Source: Ctenosaura bakeri
Taxonomy: Eukaryota > Chordata > Lepidosauria > Squamata > Iguanidae
Length of the DNA stretch: 64,000 nucleotides
Direction of reading: 5' to 3'
Assembly: GCA_948474755.1 (NCBI GenBank)
Contig: CAOLHI010000739.1
Coordinates: 62,001 to 126,000 of the forward strand
Made by a program: the position numbers and the translations under genes. A model generated the notes under the pieces. That model had not been told where the DNA came from and did not search any database. It saw only the letters and a program-made list of their open reading frames with translations. Below are positions 45,973 to 58,700 of the stretch, one piece after another (positions within the stretch are counted from its first letter, which is position 1; each line of letters starts with the position of its first letter).

Positions 45973-46795
45973 GTTAGTGAGTCAAGTGGTGAACAGAAAA
46001 TTGTACGGATAATTTAGTAGGAGTGAAACCTTCCTCTTTGTGCATTTGGTCTCCCAGCCAAACAGTAACAGCAACAGCAATGTGTTTATTATTTGGGTGT
46101 TTATTCAAATAGTGTATTTCTTATTTTCAAAAGATGCACTATGCCCTTCAAACATATGTATACATTTTGTTGCCATTTGACTTTTTCCAAATTTGGAAGT
46201 TGTTAACGTTTTCTTTTTTAAAAAAAAAATACAATGAAACTTCTAAACCACGGGTTCTGCTTCAACAACAGCATTTACAGAGACTGCAAGCGAAGCCAAA
46301 AATGGTTCAGCTAGTTTTATTTTGTAGTGCTCTAATTGCAACCAATAGTCTCACAGACCCATTTGTCATTTCCTGCTAGCCTCAAACTGCTGGTAATGGG
46401 AAAAATCCAGGATCCTGGTAATGGGCAAATGACTTTCATTAAAGGAATCATGTATTCATATATTTCCCTCTCTTAAAAGCATAAGGCTGGCCCATCTCTC
46501 CTATTAGACAACATGAGGCAACAGCCTAACATTGCTACTAGTTAGGTATATTTTTAAAGATAATATGTTACAAGGTGACTTAATTATTAAAAACATATCT
46601 ATAACTAAAGATCCAATGTGGTATGGGACCCTGGGAGATTGGGGTTTGAATCCCTGCTTAGCCATGAAAAGCCACTGGGTGACTTTAGACAAGTCATACT
46701 GTCTCAGCCTTAGACAGCAAACCTCCTCTAATAATAAATCTTGCCAAGAAAACCCAATGATAGAGTTTCCCTAAGTTAGACTCCACTTAAAGGTA

Positions 46796-46844
<49 letters not shown>

Positions 46845-49800
46845 GTCATCTATAACCAAAGAATAGACACTCCTTGCTTTGAAACAAGTGGAGGACAGGC
46901 TGTTCCAGAATAATACAACAACATGAATAATAACGTGCTGGCTTTGGAACTGTTCCTTGAAATAAAACCTACAAAGCAAATCCAGCCTGACTGGATAGAG
47001 AGCCACTGCTGTATCCAGAGCCCTGGCAGAACATAAATTCCAGAAACAACTTTCTAGCAGTGCTTTTTTATAGTAGATCTTGACTACTTACCTCTCCCTT
47101 CTATTGATTCCAATGGAAACAAAATACCTATGTTTGTCTCAGATATTCTACCTATCTATCTATCTATTTAACTATCTATCATCTAGTTTATATCCTTTCT
47201 CCCAAAATGGGACCCAAGGCAGCTAGCCCATCAAGATGCAGCCCTGGATATCACAAGAGGGGCTTTCGATTCAATAAATCCAAAGCCACTTCTCTGTTCT
47301 GCCCTCAGATCTCCCTATTTGAGGCCTTCTGCTCAGTATAGGTGGCCATAGACTGGTGTCCCAGAGAGCTTTCTGTAGACAGAACTATGGCTTTGGGGAA
47401 CATGACATGTCCTGTTGGCAAAGAAGAACCTACATGGCGTCCTAACTTTTATGAACCAATGGGCCTGGGGATTAGGATTTCACTGTTTGTCTTCTTTGGG
47501 AGGCTAAACATCACAAGGTAAAGGGTTATGGCCCTCCTACACACCTATGCTGGCTAATTTGTACCTGCTTTGGTACTCATTCAGCTTTTGTGCTGATCCC
47601 TATTTGAATTTTTGTTTGTTTCTTTTATTTACAGTGCCTTGAATCAGATGCTCTGATACTAATTGCTGGAGGTGATTTAGGAGACTATCTTACTGAAGAT
47701 GTATTCCAGAAAATTTCGCTCATTCTTCTGTATTACATCATTCACCAAAGAGATGTCTGTCCATCAATACACAGTCTAAAGGACAGAGATTACAATTTTT
47801 TCCTGAACAGCATGCTCAGTTTAAGGAGCAATGAAGACTCGTATTATTTCTCCTGGAATGAAACCAGTGATGCGCTGGAGGCAATTAGGAAACATTTTAA
47901 AATATCTGAAAACCAGGTAAAAAAGAAAAGAATGAAGCAATACACAAGTAAAAGTTGAGCCAGCTCACACTGTTATCCAAAGTAGAGTTATCGTTCCATA
48001 AGCCAACAGTTCACCTTAGTATTTTTCCATTAAAATTTTAAATGCAATTTAAATAACTACAAGTTTGGGTGGATGTGCAGGTTTTGTTATAATCATTATC
48101 TTTATGAATATTTTGACGTATGTCAGATTATGACTCATTACTCCTGATCCAACCAAAATCTAAAGAATTTGGAGGATGTGATGAGCAACTAATTCAACAC
48201 GAAGTATTGAATTTCCTAGGAAATGAATTTTCATTAACAACTTCCTAAATGAGCTTACCAGCTTTAAGTAATTGGTAAACAATGGCAAACATGGTCGGGA
48301 GTAGAAAGCTACAGAAAAACAGCAAAGATAAAGATAAAAACTGTGGGATGCTGCCAAAACATTGAACAACCACCTCCCATAACCTGTTTTTCTCACCGTT
48401 AGAAAGAGACAATAGCCAGAATGGTAGATTGGCTACTTAATTGTATCTGCATAACTAAGGGGCAACCCCAGCCCCTCCATCCATTCAAGCCAGACAGCTG
48501 CTGGCTTGAATAAAGGAAGTCCATTCAGCTTCCAATGAGGATATAAGGAAGAACACATTTCCACCCTTTTCCTTCCAGCCAGTGAACCTGTAACAAGGAT
48601 TTGAAACAGAGGTCCTGCTTTTGAATGCTGTAGGCTCGTTCGCCAACACTATATGCAGATCCCATAAGATCTAGTTTAAATTAAGTGCATTCCTCGTTAT
48701 GGCATAGCTATTCTAACATAAAAACAAGTGATGGTTAGTAGTGAGCAGAGGGAGGATGCACAGCAGGCTGGTACCCCTGCCACATAAATCTGTCACATGT
48801 TTCAGAAGCCACATAAAAATGTGATAGAAAACAATTCACTTGCTGTTCCTGCTTCACTAGGAGACAGTATTCCAACAAGACAGTGGATTCAAAAGATCCA
48901 TAGTAAACAAGCCATCAGCATGTTTACCTGAAAGCATAACCCATTGTCCACTACGACAGTCATATTGCTGAATTTGAAGTGGGTTTTTTTTTTTTAGGAG
49001 GATTGGCCTTAGTGAAGGAGCGTGAGTAAGGGGAATAATAGATAGCACACAGACATAACACCAACAATATATTGTGTCCTATAAATTTGGCACTGTAAAT
49101 TCTTGTTAACAACTATGAAAGAGGTATTGTCCAGGACAGACATGCTTCATTGCTTGATGTAGAAAGATAACCTTTCAAAACTCTGTCTTGCACTTTTAAG
49201 TACATGGCATACTTCATGGAAAATGAACCATTTCTATGACAGTGTGGGAATAAAGACACCCACTGTATTTAAATATCCTTTTTTAAAAATCTCAAAGCAT
49301 ATAATGACTATTGTCTAGCTTTTTAGTAATATTTCCTAGGAAATTGTCATGGGCAATGGAGTATTTTAAGATCCCTAATCACAAGTAAACATAACGAAGA
49401 ACTTCTTGACATTTAGTAAAAGCTGTTTTTCCCATTGGAATAGACTCAGGTTATTTCCACCCTACACTATTATAATGCTATTATTCCACTTTCAACATCC
49501 TGGGGAATATGGCCATTTCCATACTAGCCTGTTACAGCATGATGATTCCGGTTTCAACATCCTCTTTAAACCTGGGGTTTGCAGTTTTGGGAGGGGCGGC
49601 CGGGCCCCTCCTGAAACTGCAAACCCCAGGATTCCAGAGGAAGTTGAAAGTGGAATCATCGCACTATAACAGGCTAGTATGGAAATGGCTTAGGATGTTG
49701 AAATTGGAATGATAGCACTATAACACCATAGTGTGGAATGGCCCTATGTGGGAAGGTGGTGAACTCTCCTACATTGGGAGTTTTTAAACAGAGGTTGGAT

Positions 49801-52683
49801 TGCCACTCGTCAGGAATAATTTCTTTCATCATTTTAAGCCACCATTTTTCACCTTCAGCTATTTCTCTGTTGAAAACAGTTTTATGTGCAGGGAACAGGG
49901 TTTTTTTGCAAAAATTCTTTTTTCTCTCTCTGCAGAATAATTATTCTGCAACACTTCGTGACATTTGAATACCAGGGAAATGGCACGAGATTTTTGCTGG
50001 TCTATTATTCTTCCCAAATGCATTTTTCAGCTGTTGAGAACCCCATTGTTCAACCTGAGAATGAATAAATGTTCTTTTCATCTCTAGTGTGTGCACAGAA
50101 TGTACCATTGTACTGGTATAATGTTGTATAAAATGGATTGGATCAATTAAAATTGGGAGGGGTTGCTAATACACCAGAGGACAGGATTAAAACTCAAAAT
50201 GCCTTTTACAGACTGGAGAGCTGGGCCAAAGCTAAAAAAATGAATTTCAACAGAGACAAATGTAATGTCCTGCACCTAGGCAGAAAAAATGGAATGCACA
50301 AATATAGGATGGGGGATGCATGGCTGGATAGCAGTACGTGTGAAAGGGATCTAGGAGTTTTGGTAGATCACAAGCTGAACATGAGTCAGCAATGTGATGA
50401 GGCAGCCAAGAAAGCCATTATGATTCTTGGTTGCATCAATAAGAATATGGTGTTTAGACTAAGGGAGGTAATGAGACCACTCAATTCTGCTTTGGTTAGA
50501 CCTTATTTGGAATACTGTCTCCAGTTCTGGGCACCTCAATTCAAGAAGGATATTGACAAGCTGGAGTGTGTCCAGAGGAGGGCAACCAAAATAGTGAAGG
50601 GTTTGGAAGCCATGCCCTATGAGCAGTCACGTAGAGACGTGGGAGCAGGGAGGCGATTCACCTCAGATGGGAATGTTTCTGGGGCATCCCAGCCCATAGC
50701 CTCACCCCCACGTGCCCTTGCCACGCCCTTCATGCCATCGCCCCACCCCCTCCTACCCCCCTTGCACACACTCCAAGCTCTGCCACTGGTTATGAGGAAA
50801 GGCTCAGGGAGCTAGGTATGTTTAGTCTGCAGAAGAGAAGGTTAAAAGGGGACATCATAGCCATGTTTAAATATTTGAAGGGATGCCATGTCAAGAAGGG
50901 AGTGGGCTTGTTTTCCGCTGCTCCAGAGACTAGGACAAGGAGCAATGGATTCAAGCTGCAGGAAGGGAGATTCTACCTGAACCTCAGGAAGAACTTCCTG
51001 GTGGTCAGAGCTGTTCAGCAGTGGAATATGCTGCCTTGAAGTGTGGTGGAGTCTCCTTCTTTGGAGATTTTTAAGCAGAGGCTGGATGGCCATCTGTTGG
51101 GAATGTTTTGATGGGTGTTCCTGCATAGCTGAGGGTTGGACTGGATGGCCCCTGTGATCTCTTCCAACTCTACAATTCTATGAAAGTTTTCCAAATTAAG
51201 TTGAGGTTGTCTTTCATATTACCAATAAGCAGGGAATATAAGATATTTAGTACCTGATACGGTGCAACAAAGTGCAACCCCCCATTGAGATGTATTAACT
51301 AAAACTGGTCACATTAGTTTGACATCTAAGGCAAAAAAAATTCCATGCATATGTTCCCTGCTTCCCAAAAATGACAGATACAGTAATAATAATTTTAAAA
51401 GCATAGTTGGCTACAAACAATTGTGATGTTTAAAATCAACTGCATGAAATGACTGCTTCACGTTGCCTAATGACAGGACTGGCCTGAATGGCTTTTGTAG
51501 AAAAATCTGTGTCTGTTTGGTTTAATGACTTGCTGAGATTGATCATGATCTCTCATGATCAATTTGGCATCTTTGAAATATATGAGTGTACCCTTTGGTT
51601 GTCAGTAAAAGGAAGCCATTTCACCCAAGAAGCATTCACTCATAAACACAACTACAGGAAGCAAGATATCTCTGTTCAGTGGAGGAAAAGAAATGGACTA
51701 TATTATGATCCTTTTGGAGCTAATTGAGTGAAAGTGCATGGAAACTCCAGGAATAAAACCTAAATGTCCATAAATACTAATCCAGTGCTTTAGTCACATT
51801 TCCTGATCATTCTGTAGATGTATCAGTGAAGTAATATAAAATCAGAAATCAAGGAAGAGGCAGAAATACTAGAAAAATATAGTCTGGGGTACACACAATG
51901 CTAGAGAATAGAGCAGAGCTCTTCTGTTCTATTCTGCACTGTATACAGAGCTGAGTTATGACCTAAAAAGTCCTTATATAGCTTAGGTCCAGACTTTACA
52001 AAAGACCTCATCACTCTATAGGAGACTTCCCAAGTTTTGAGATCTTCAAGAGAAGGCCTTTCTTTTGGTCCCAACACCCTCACAGGCATGAGGTGAGAAC
52101 ATGAGAGGGCCTTCTCAGTTTCTGCTGTGGAACTCCGTTCTGTAGGAGGCCAAGGTGGCTTCACCCCTCTGATCCCCTTCTGCTTGCAAGTGAAGATCTT
52201 TTCATTCAGGGCCATTCCACACTACACTGTTATTTCTGCACTACACTCTTATAGCGCAATAATTCCACTTTCAACATCCTATGGAATCCTGGGGTTTCCA
52301 ATTCAATCCTGTGACCAGCTGGTCCCTTCCGAAACTGCAAACTCCAGGATTCCATAGGATGTTGAAAGTGGAATAATTGCACTATAAGAGTGTAGTGCGG
52401 AAATGGCTATCCTGTGGAATTCTGGGGTTTGTAGTTTACTGAGGCCAAAGAGTTCTCTGGCTGAGAATTCTAAATGCCCCTCCCTAAACTGCAAACCCCA
52501 GGATTCCAGAGGATGTTGAAAGTGGAATGATAGTACTATAACAGCGTTTTGGTCTTAATGGGATACTTTATTTATTTATCTCTTTCCACCAGCAGGCAAG
52601 GTATTTTTATTTAGCAGACCTTTGCTTATAATCCATGTGGCTTTTAATGGGAAATGTACACACACGCATACATATACATATAC

Positions 52684-52716
<33 letters not shown>

Positions 52717-55700
52717 AAATTGTGTTTTGTCCTTTCTAGATGTAAGTTACTTTGGGTTCTGTGCAAGGAGAAAGGTGGGATATTTTTATTTATTATCTGA
52801 ATTTTGATGCAGCTTGTGTTGTAAGCCACCTGGGGGAAACAGGGGATATAGTTTAAAAAAAATAAAAATAAAATATGACACAGTAACATAATGGCCATTT
52901 CCACACTCTACCTAACCCCATTGCCCTCCCGTTGCAATCCCGTCAGCACCTTTGCTGGGAAGGAAGTATGACAGGAACACTCTTCTCTGCACCTGGTTGG
53001 CTCCCTGCAGAATGGAGTGCAAGCAAAACTCCCTTGCCTTCTGCAGCACAGCGGGGCTCTTTTCCATGCTGTGCTGGGGAAGGAAGCGTCTCCATCACAT
53101 TTCCTGCCCTTCCGCATGGCAGGGAAGGATGGGAGCATTGCACAATCATGGGCACTTAATAGATTTATTCTGTTAAGCGAATATCCCGCATCGCACCGGG
53201 GGGATGAGATGGCAGTGGGACCATGACGATGTCATACACAAGCACAACCTGTGGACTGCTGCCATCATGTCCCCATCATGGGACAGCCCCATCCTGTGGA
53301 AATGGCCAATGTCTCACTGTTGCCATCTCATTGATTTCCATAGCAAGGGGTACCAGTGGTGAGGAAGCCTAGTGTAAGGACCAAGCATTTAGATCCATGG
53401 CTTCTAATCAGAAATTGGAAGTATTAGTTTTTTGCACTATAATTCTCAGAACCCCCTAGCTAACATTACTGTGTGCACGCTGACTGGGAAATTCTGGGCA
53501 TCATAATCAAAAAATAAGCATTCCAGACTCTGCTTATAATTAGGTTGGACATCTGAGTTGGAGCTATAAACTATGCTTTCAAGACTAGTTTGATCCAATT
53601 TTTTTTTGAAAAAAAAATTGCATGGCTGACAGACTTAAGCTTTACTAATGAAAAATGTTCCTACTCATCTTTCCAGGTTCATCACTTGTATTACAACATG
53701 ATTATCTCTTGATTCAATTTTCTTCTGTTTTCAGTGTGTTCATGTAAGTGTCCTGGAGAAAGAAGTTGGAATACTGCGCAGTAATGTTATTGACAAAAGG
53801 ACAGTTCCTCAGTTAGCTGCTGCAATTCTTACATTTGCACTGAGAGGAATCTGCCTGAGTAGAGGATATTTACCCCCACCAGAATTCTTTATGGAATATA
53901 TTTTCAGTTCTTTGAACAGCACTGATGAACTCCACGTAACAGGTAGATTTCCAAGATTTCAGTACAAAATAAATATAATTAGGAAGTGAACTTGTCTTTT
54001 TCCTCATTGTCATAATGTAACAGAAAAAGCAAAGAGGAAGAGAACTTGATAAAATGTTATTCAAGGATCTGGGATGAGAGGATGTGAAACATGCTTGTGA
54101 ATAACAGAGGGCAGCCAATCCCAGCACAGAGAACTCTATGCAGGGATGGAGGGGCTTCAGTGAGGGAGGGTTTGGTTTTTTTTCAAAGAGAATTTGTTAT
54201 TGATATTTGGAGACAAACAGCTGTGAGAGTCAGAAGGGAGTGAATGTCTACTGCGTGTCTGAGTTGACTGAAGGAAAAAGATCAGACGGAATGCAGTTTG
54301 AATATTATATGTTTAGAACTGAGCAATGGAACTCAATAAAGCAACTGTTCTGTATGTTATGAAAATAAAATTGAACTATTGGTTACTTTGGCCGTTTACA
54401 CATCTCACCTGCTCCTGGTATCCTCCCATCGTGATCCTGGCAGCACCTTTGCTGGGAAGGGAGCACGATAGGAACAGTTTCCTCCACACCTGGCTGGCTC
54501 TCTGCAGAAGGGAGCGCAGTCATGCACTTTCCTTCTACAGTGCAGCTAACCTCTTTCTCATGCTGTGCTGGGGAGGGAAGCACCTCCATCGAGCTCTCTG
54601 CACTTTTGTATGGCTGGGCCGGATGGGAGTGTTGCACAATCGTGGGCACTTAACAAATTTATTCTGTTAAGCGAATATCCCACAATCACAATTAGTGGGG
54701 GCAGAATGGCAGCAGGACCACGACAATGTCGTGCAAAAGCACGACCTGCAAACTACTGCCATCCCGTCCCCATAGTGGGACTGCAATGCCATGAGGAAAT
54801 GGCCTGTGTTAAAACTGACTCTAACCAGCATCATTAACTTTGAATCATGCTTGAGTCATGCTTACCATAAAGAACACTAAGCTAACACACACACTAGTCC
54901 ACAGTGAGATCACCTGAAGGCCCAGGACCCAAATCTAAAGAGAGATTTTAAAGATGACCATAGGGCAAGGTGAGAGTGACAAGGCTAGAAATTGCAGTGC
55001 TAGCCTAGAAAGGGGATCCATCACACTCGTTTACTCATCATGTGGGAGGAGCTCCACATAAAATCAATAGAAAACTAAAGAGAGTTCTCAGTTTTCATCT
55101 GTATTGCACCCCAAGAACTCCCCATGATATTGCCGAATATATGGTAATTCATATTCACTGGAAACTTTCTCTGTATATAGGACTATTCCAGCTTTTGACT
55201 GAGAGCATTGCAGGTTCATAAAATTTGTATCATTACATTCTCTAAGGCCCTTTTCACATGACATTTGCTATGTGAAAGGGCCCCTGGAGCATTGCACAAC
55301 TGTGAGAAGCGATCCACACGATGCACTCACAATCACGCGACGCTCCAGGGGCTGGCAGGTGCCGATCATGTACTATTTCATTTTTGGCTTTGAGCAGAAA
55401 ATGATGCGTGACCATGCATCACTCCTGGGCCCCACGTGCACTTGCCAGGCGTGCGGAGCTCCGGAGCCGCAGCGCTCACACTTCCTACCCCAGCACACTT
55501 CCTGCCCCTGCAGAAGGAAGAATAGGGGCTCTTGCTCAAGCAGGCAGCAGCTGCGGAGCTGAAGCAACAGGGACATGAGAGCTTCTCACAAAAGGCTGCT
55601 CGCGTGATCCCTGCACTCCAGCTCCGCAAAAAGGTGAGTTGCAGAAAGGGCCTAAATTATGACAACTTCCCACCAAGTCATTTCGTAGATGGATTATAGT

Positions 55701-58700
55701 CTGTTTTTTTTAAAGTATCATATTCTCATCTTAGATCTATATCAAATGAGCCCCAAACTGCAGAGAAATCATTCAAAATATATGTGTACATCTCACCACA
55801 AAGATATCTCAACAGCATTTTTTAAAAAAATCTGTAGTGCTAGAGAACAAAAACTAAGATGGGCAACAGGGGTGGGCAGAGTTGGACTGTGAGTCAGGCA
55901 CTGAACAAGTATGAGTAATACATACACCATAAGTAGAGTTTCAAGTATACTTCCAGATTTTTCTAAGAAATGAGTTAGAGATATAGCTGGGAAAGTGGAC
56001 TAAGTCCTTTTGATGCAGAGAAGCTTACCCTTAAGATCCATTCAGATCTATGATCTGTCTCACTCAGTGTTGTATTAATCTAGAGTATTATTTACTGGGT
56101 TGCTCTTCTCTCAAAGCAAGAGGAGAAATGAAGGACAAATTTCTCTTTCCATTTTCAGGGCCATGGTGATGAATTATGATACTTAAAAGATGTTTGTGGC
56201 TCCATTTGCCAGAGGGAATCTTGTTTGATTTTCGTTCTTAAACTATATTTAATACATGTATTTTACTTAGCCAAATACTAAGTGGCTAACTCCACTTTGG
56301 ACAGATATACACATAAGAAAATATAAGAGATAGACCAACAGCTTTCCTAAATGAGTAGAGCATCTCTACTAAATCTCCCCTTCTGGATCTTTTGGGGCAA
56401 AACTAGCCTAGAAGCCCCCTCAAAGGAAAAACATGCAAGCTGACTTTGCCTAACCCTATTGGGACATTATGTTATTCCACCATACTTTTAAAGCATATAG
56501 GAAGAAAGGTGAGCTTGCAGACATGCCTTGGTATTATTTTCTACTCTGGCATCATCCTGTACTTCACGCACTTATTGTTGTTGTGTGCCTTCAAGTTATT
56601 TCTGACTTATAGCGACCCTAAAATGAAGCTATCACAGGGTTTTCTGGGGCTGAGAGTGTGTGACATGCCCAAAGTCACTACAAAATCTGAAAATAAGGGA
56701 ATAAGCCTATGATAATCTTCCATTTTTTCTAAAACTACTGAAAAAAGCCTCTTCTTCCTTTTCTTGTACTGTAGCCTAGGACTGGCTTTCTGACTTTTAC
56801 ATACTTGCCTCCACAACCCATTTCCTGAGAGGCTGGCTAACTGCACTTTGGATAAATATAAATCAGAGGAACATGCAACTGCTACCATCACAGCAAAACT
56901 TTCCATGTCAATTTCAGTATTTGTATGTTCTTCTAATCCATGTGGCACTTTCATTGTCCAGTCCTAGATGTTCATAGCTTTACACAATATATCTGAGTTC
57001 AAAGGAAGAGGGTGAGTCCTTCTTCAATTAGCAAAATAGACTTAGCAGGCAAAGGTGCTATCTACTGTATTGACAGGTGACCCATCGAACTGGTTAAGAG
57101 TCATCATGTTTGAAACAGTATTGAAGTTACAGAAGAAAGAAGTACTATACTTCTGTTTTGCTTTAGCAGTTAATGCCATATTTTCTAACAAATTCTTAGC
57201 AATAGATCAACTCCTAAGCATGCTATGGGCTGGGAAGAATTGCTGCACAAATAATCAACCCCGCCGTGATACGACAGTGAGAGATGCTGGATATCTAAAC
57301 AATTCAGATGTAACAAAGCCAAACAATGGGAGCACAGCACACAGTTACTGGGCAAAGAATGGGGAAACCATTGAATGGGAACAGGTAAGCAAACACTTGT
57401 TACACAGACCATTTGTCTCCAAGGGTTTGCTACCAAGTATTTCATATATAGCTAAGTTGGTTCTATAGTACAGAGTCATGATGGGTCAGGTTCTCTTTTA
57501 AAAAGATTTATTTCTTTTTTAAAAATTATTTTTATTATTTTCATTACAAGATCAAACATTTATATATACATTACAGTAGAGAATAGTACAAAATTCTTTG
57601 CCTTGATAGAAAAAAAGAACTACATGAAAAAAATTAGAATACGTCATATTGCATTCAAAACTGATTTAACTAATTAGTCTAGATAAAATGAATAAAATTA
57701 TGATTTAGAACAGAGAACAAGTTTCCCTTACGTATATTTTTTGATTATTAACTCTTAATAAACATAAGGAGGTTATTTTCTTTCATTATTATTTTTATAT
57801 TCCTTCTATATTTACTACAGATATATTTCTCCATCTTTTTTTCAAATAGTTTGTTAAACATTCCCAGTCTTTCCTCAAACTGTTTAATGTTTTATCAGTT
57901 TTTTTCACTTAACAATGTTGTCAGTTTATCCATCTCCAGTAAGTTATATAATTTTAGATGCCACTCTTCTTCTGTTGGTTATCTATTGGTTTTCCAGTTT
58001 TGAGTAAAAAGACTTATTTCCAAATGGCTGATATTAGGTCCTCTTTTTTAAAAAAAAAAATGGAAGTGGGGCTTTTATATAAAATGTGGGAGCATGCTGT
58101 AAGAAGACTTAAGCTCCAAAATTGCAATCAAGTGACAGATTTGGGCTTGTTCTTGTTACTGAAACAGCTGAGGTACGAGGCTTCATCCTATGTTTGGCTG
58201 TATGTCAGAACTGATATGAGAGAGACATAAAAAGACATGATTACTTTCCTCAGCATCTGTGGATCTTGCCAACTTATTTCTTTTTATTCCAAGGAGCTGG
58301 AGGTGGCTTAAATGCTTCCCTATTTTATCTTCACAACAACTCTTGTGATGTAATTTGGGCTGAAAGTGTATGTCCCAGTGCACCTGGTCAAATTCAGGAA
58401 TGCATGAAGATTTGACCCCTGATCCCACAGATAAATCTATGCTGAGAATGATTTCGGTCAATTGACTAATCTATGGAATTAAATTGGCTGGAGTCTGTTG
58501 TTGTTATTGTTGCCATTTCCATATTATCATCAGTTTTACAGTCTACCAGGTGTTGGGGTTACCAGCTGTTAAGACTTGAGGCATTGTCAGATAAAATAGC
58601 ATATTCCAAGTACTGCTATTTTTTGCAAATATAGTGCTATTTTCTGAAACTGTGATCCTTTCTATAGCTACTTCATTCAGCCTAGCATGTTACCTTATAA

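Noticed and set aside
50138..50815. 225-codon ORF as a host gene
   Set aside because: It is the C-terminal part of CR1 reverse transcriptase and reads into the inserted hAT-like element.
52952..54670. Similar open frames in the two 415-bp elements ([10 protein letters not shown] / [10 protein letters not shown])
   Set aside because: Similarity follows from DNA homology of the repeats. Other frames are equally open, and no start, domain or coding bias is evident.
57055..57468. ORF start as an exon-4 extension of SLC39A12
   Set aside because: Alignment and phase place the exon start at 57200. Upstream residues do not match ZIP12.
57483..58010. Possible antisense LINE 3' region, AT-rich
   Set aside because: Some resemblance to LINE tails in squamates, but I cannot name diagnostic motifs, so it is not annotated.
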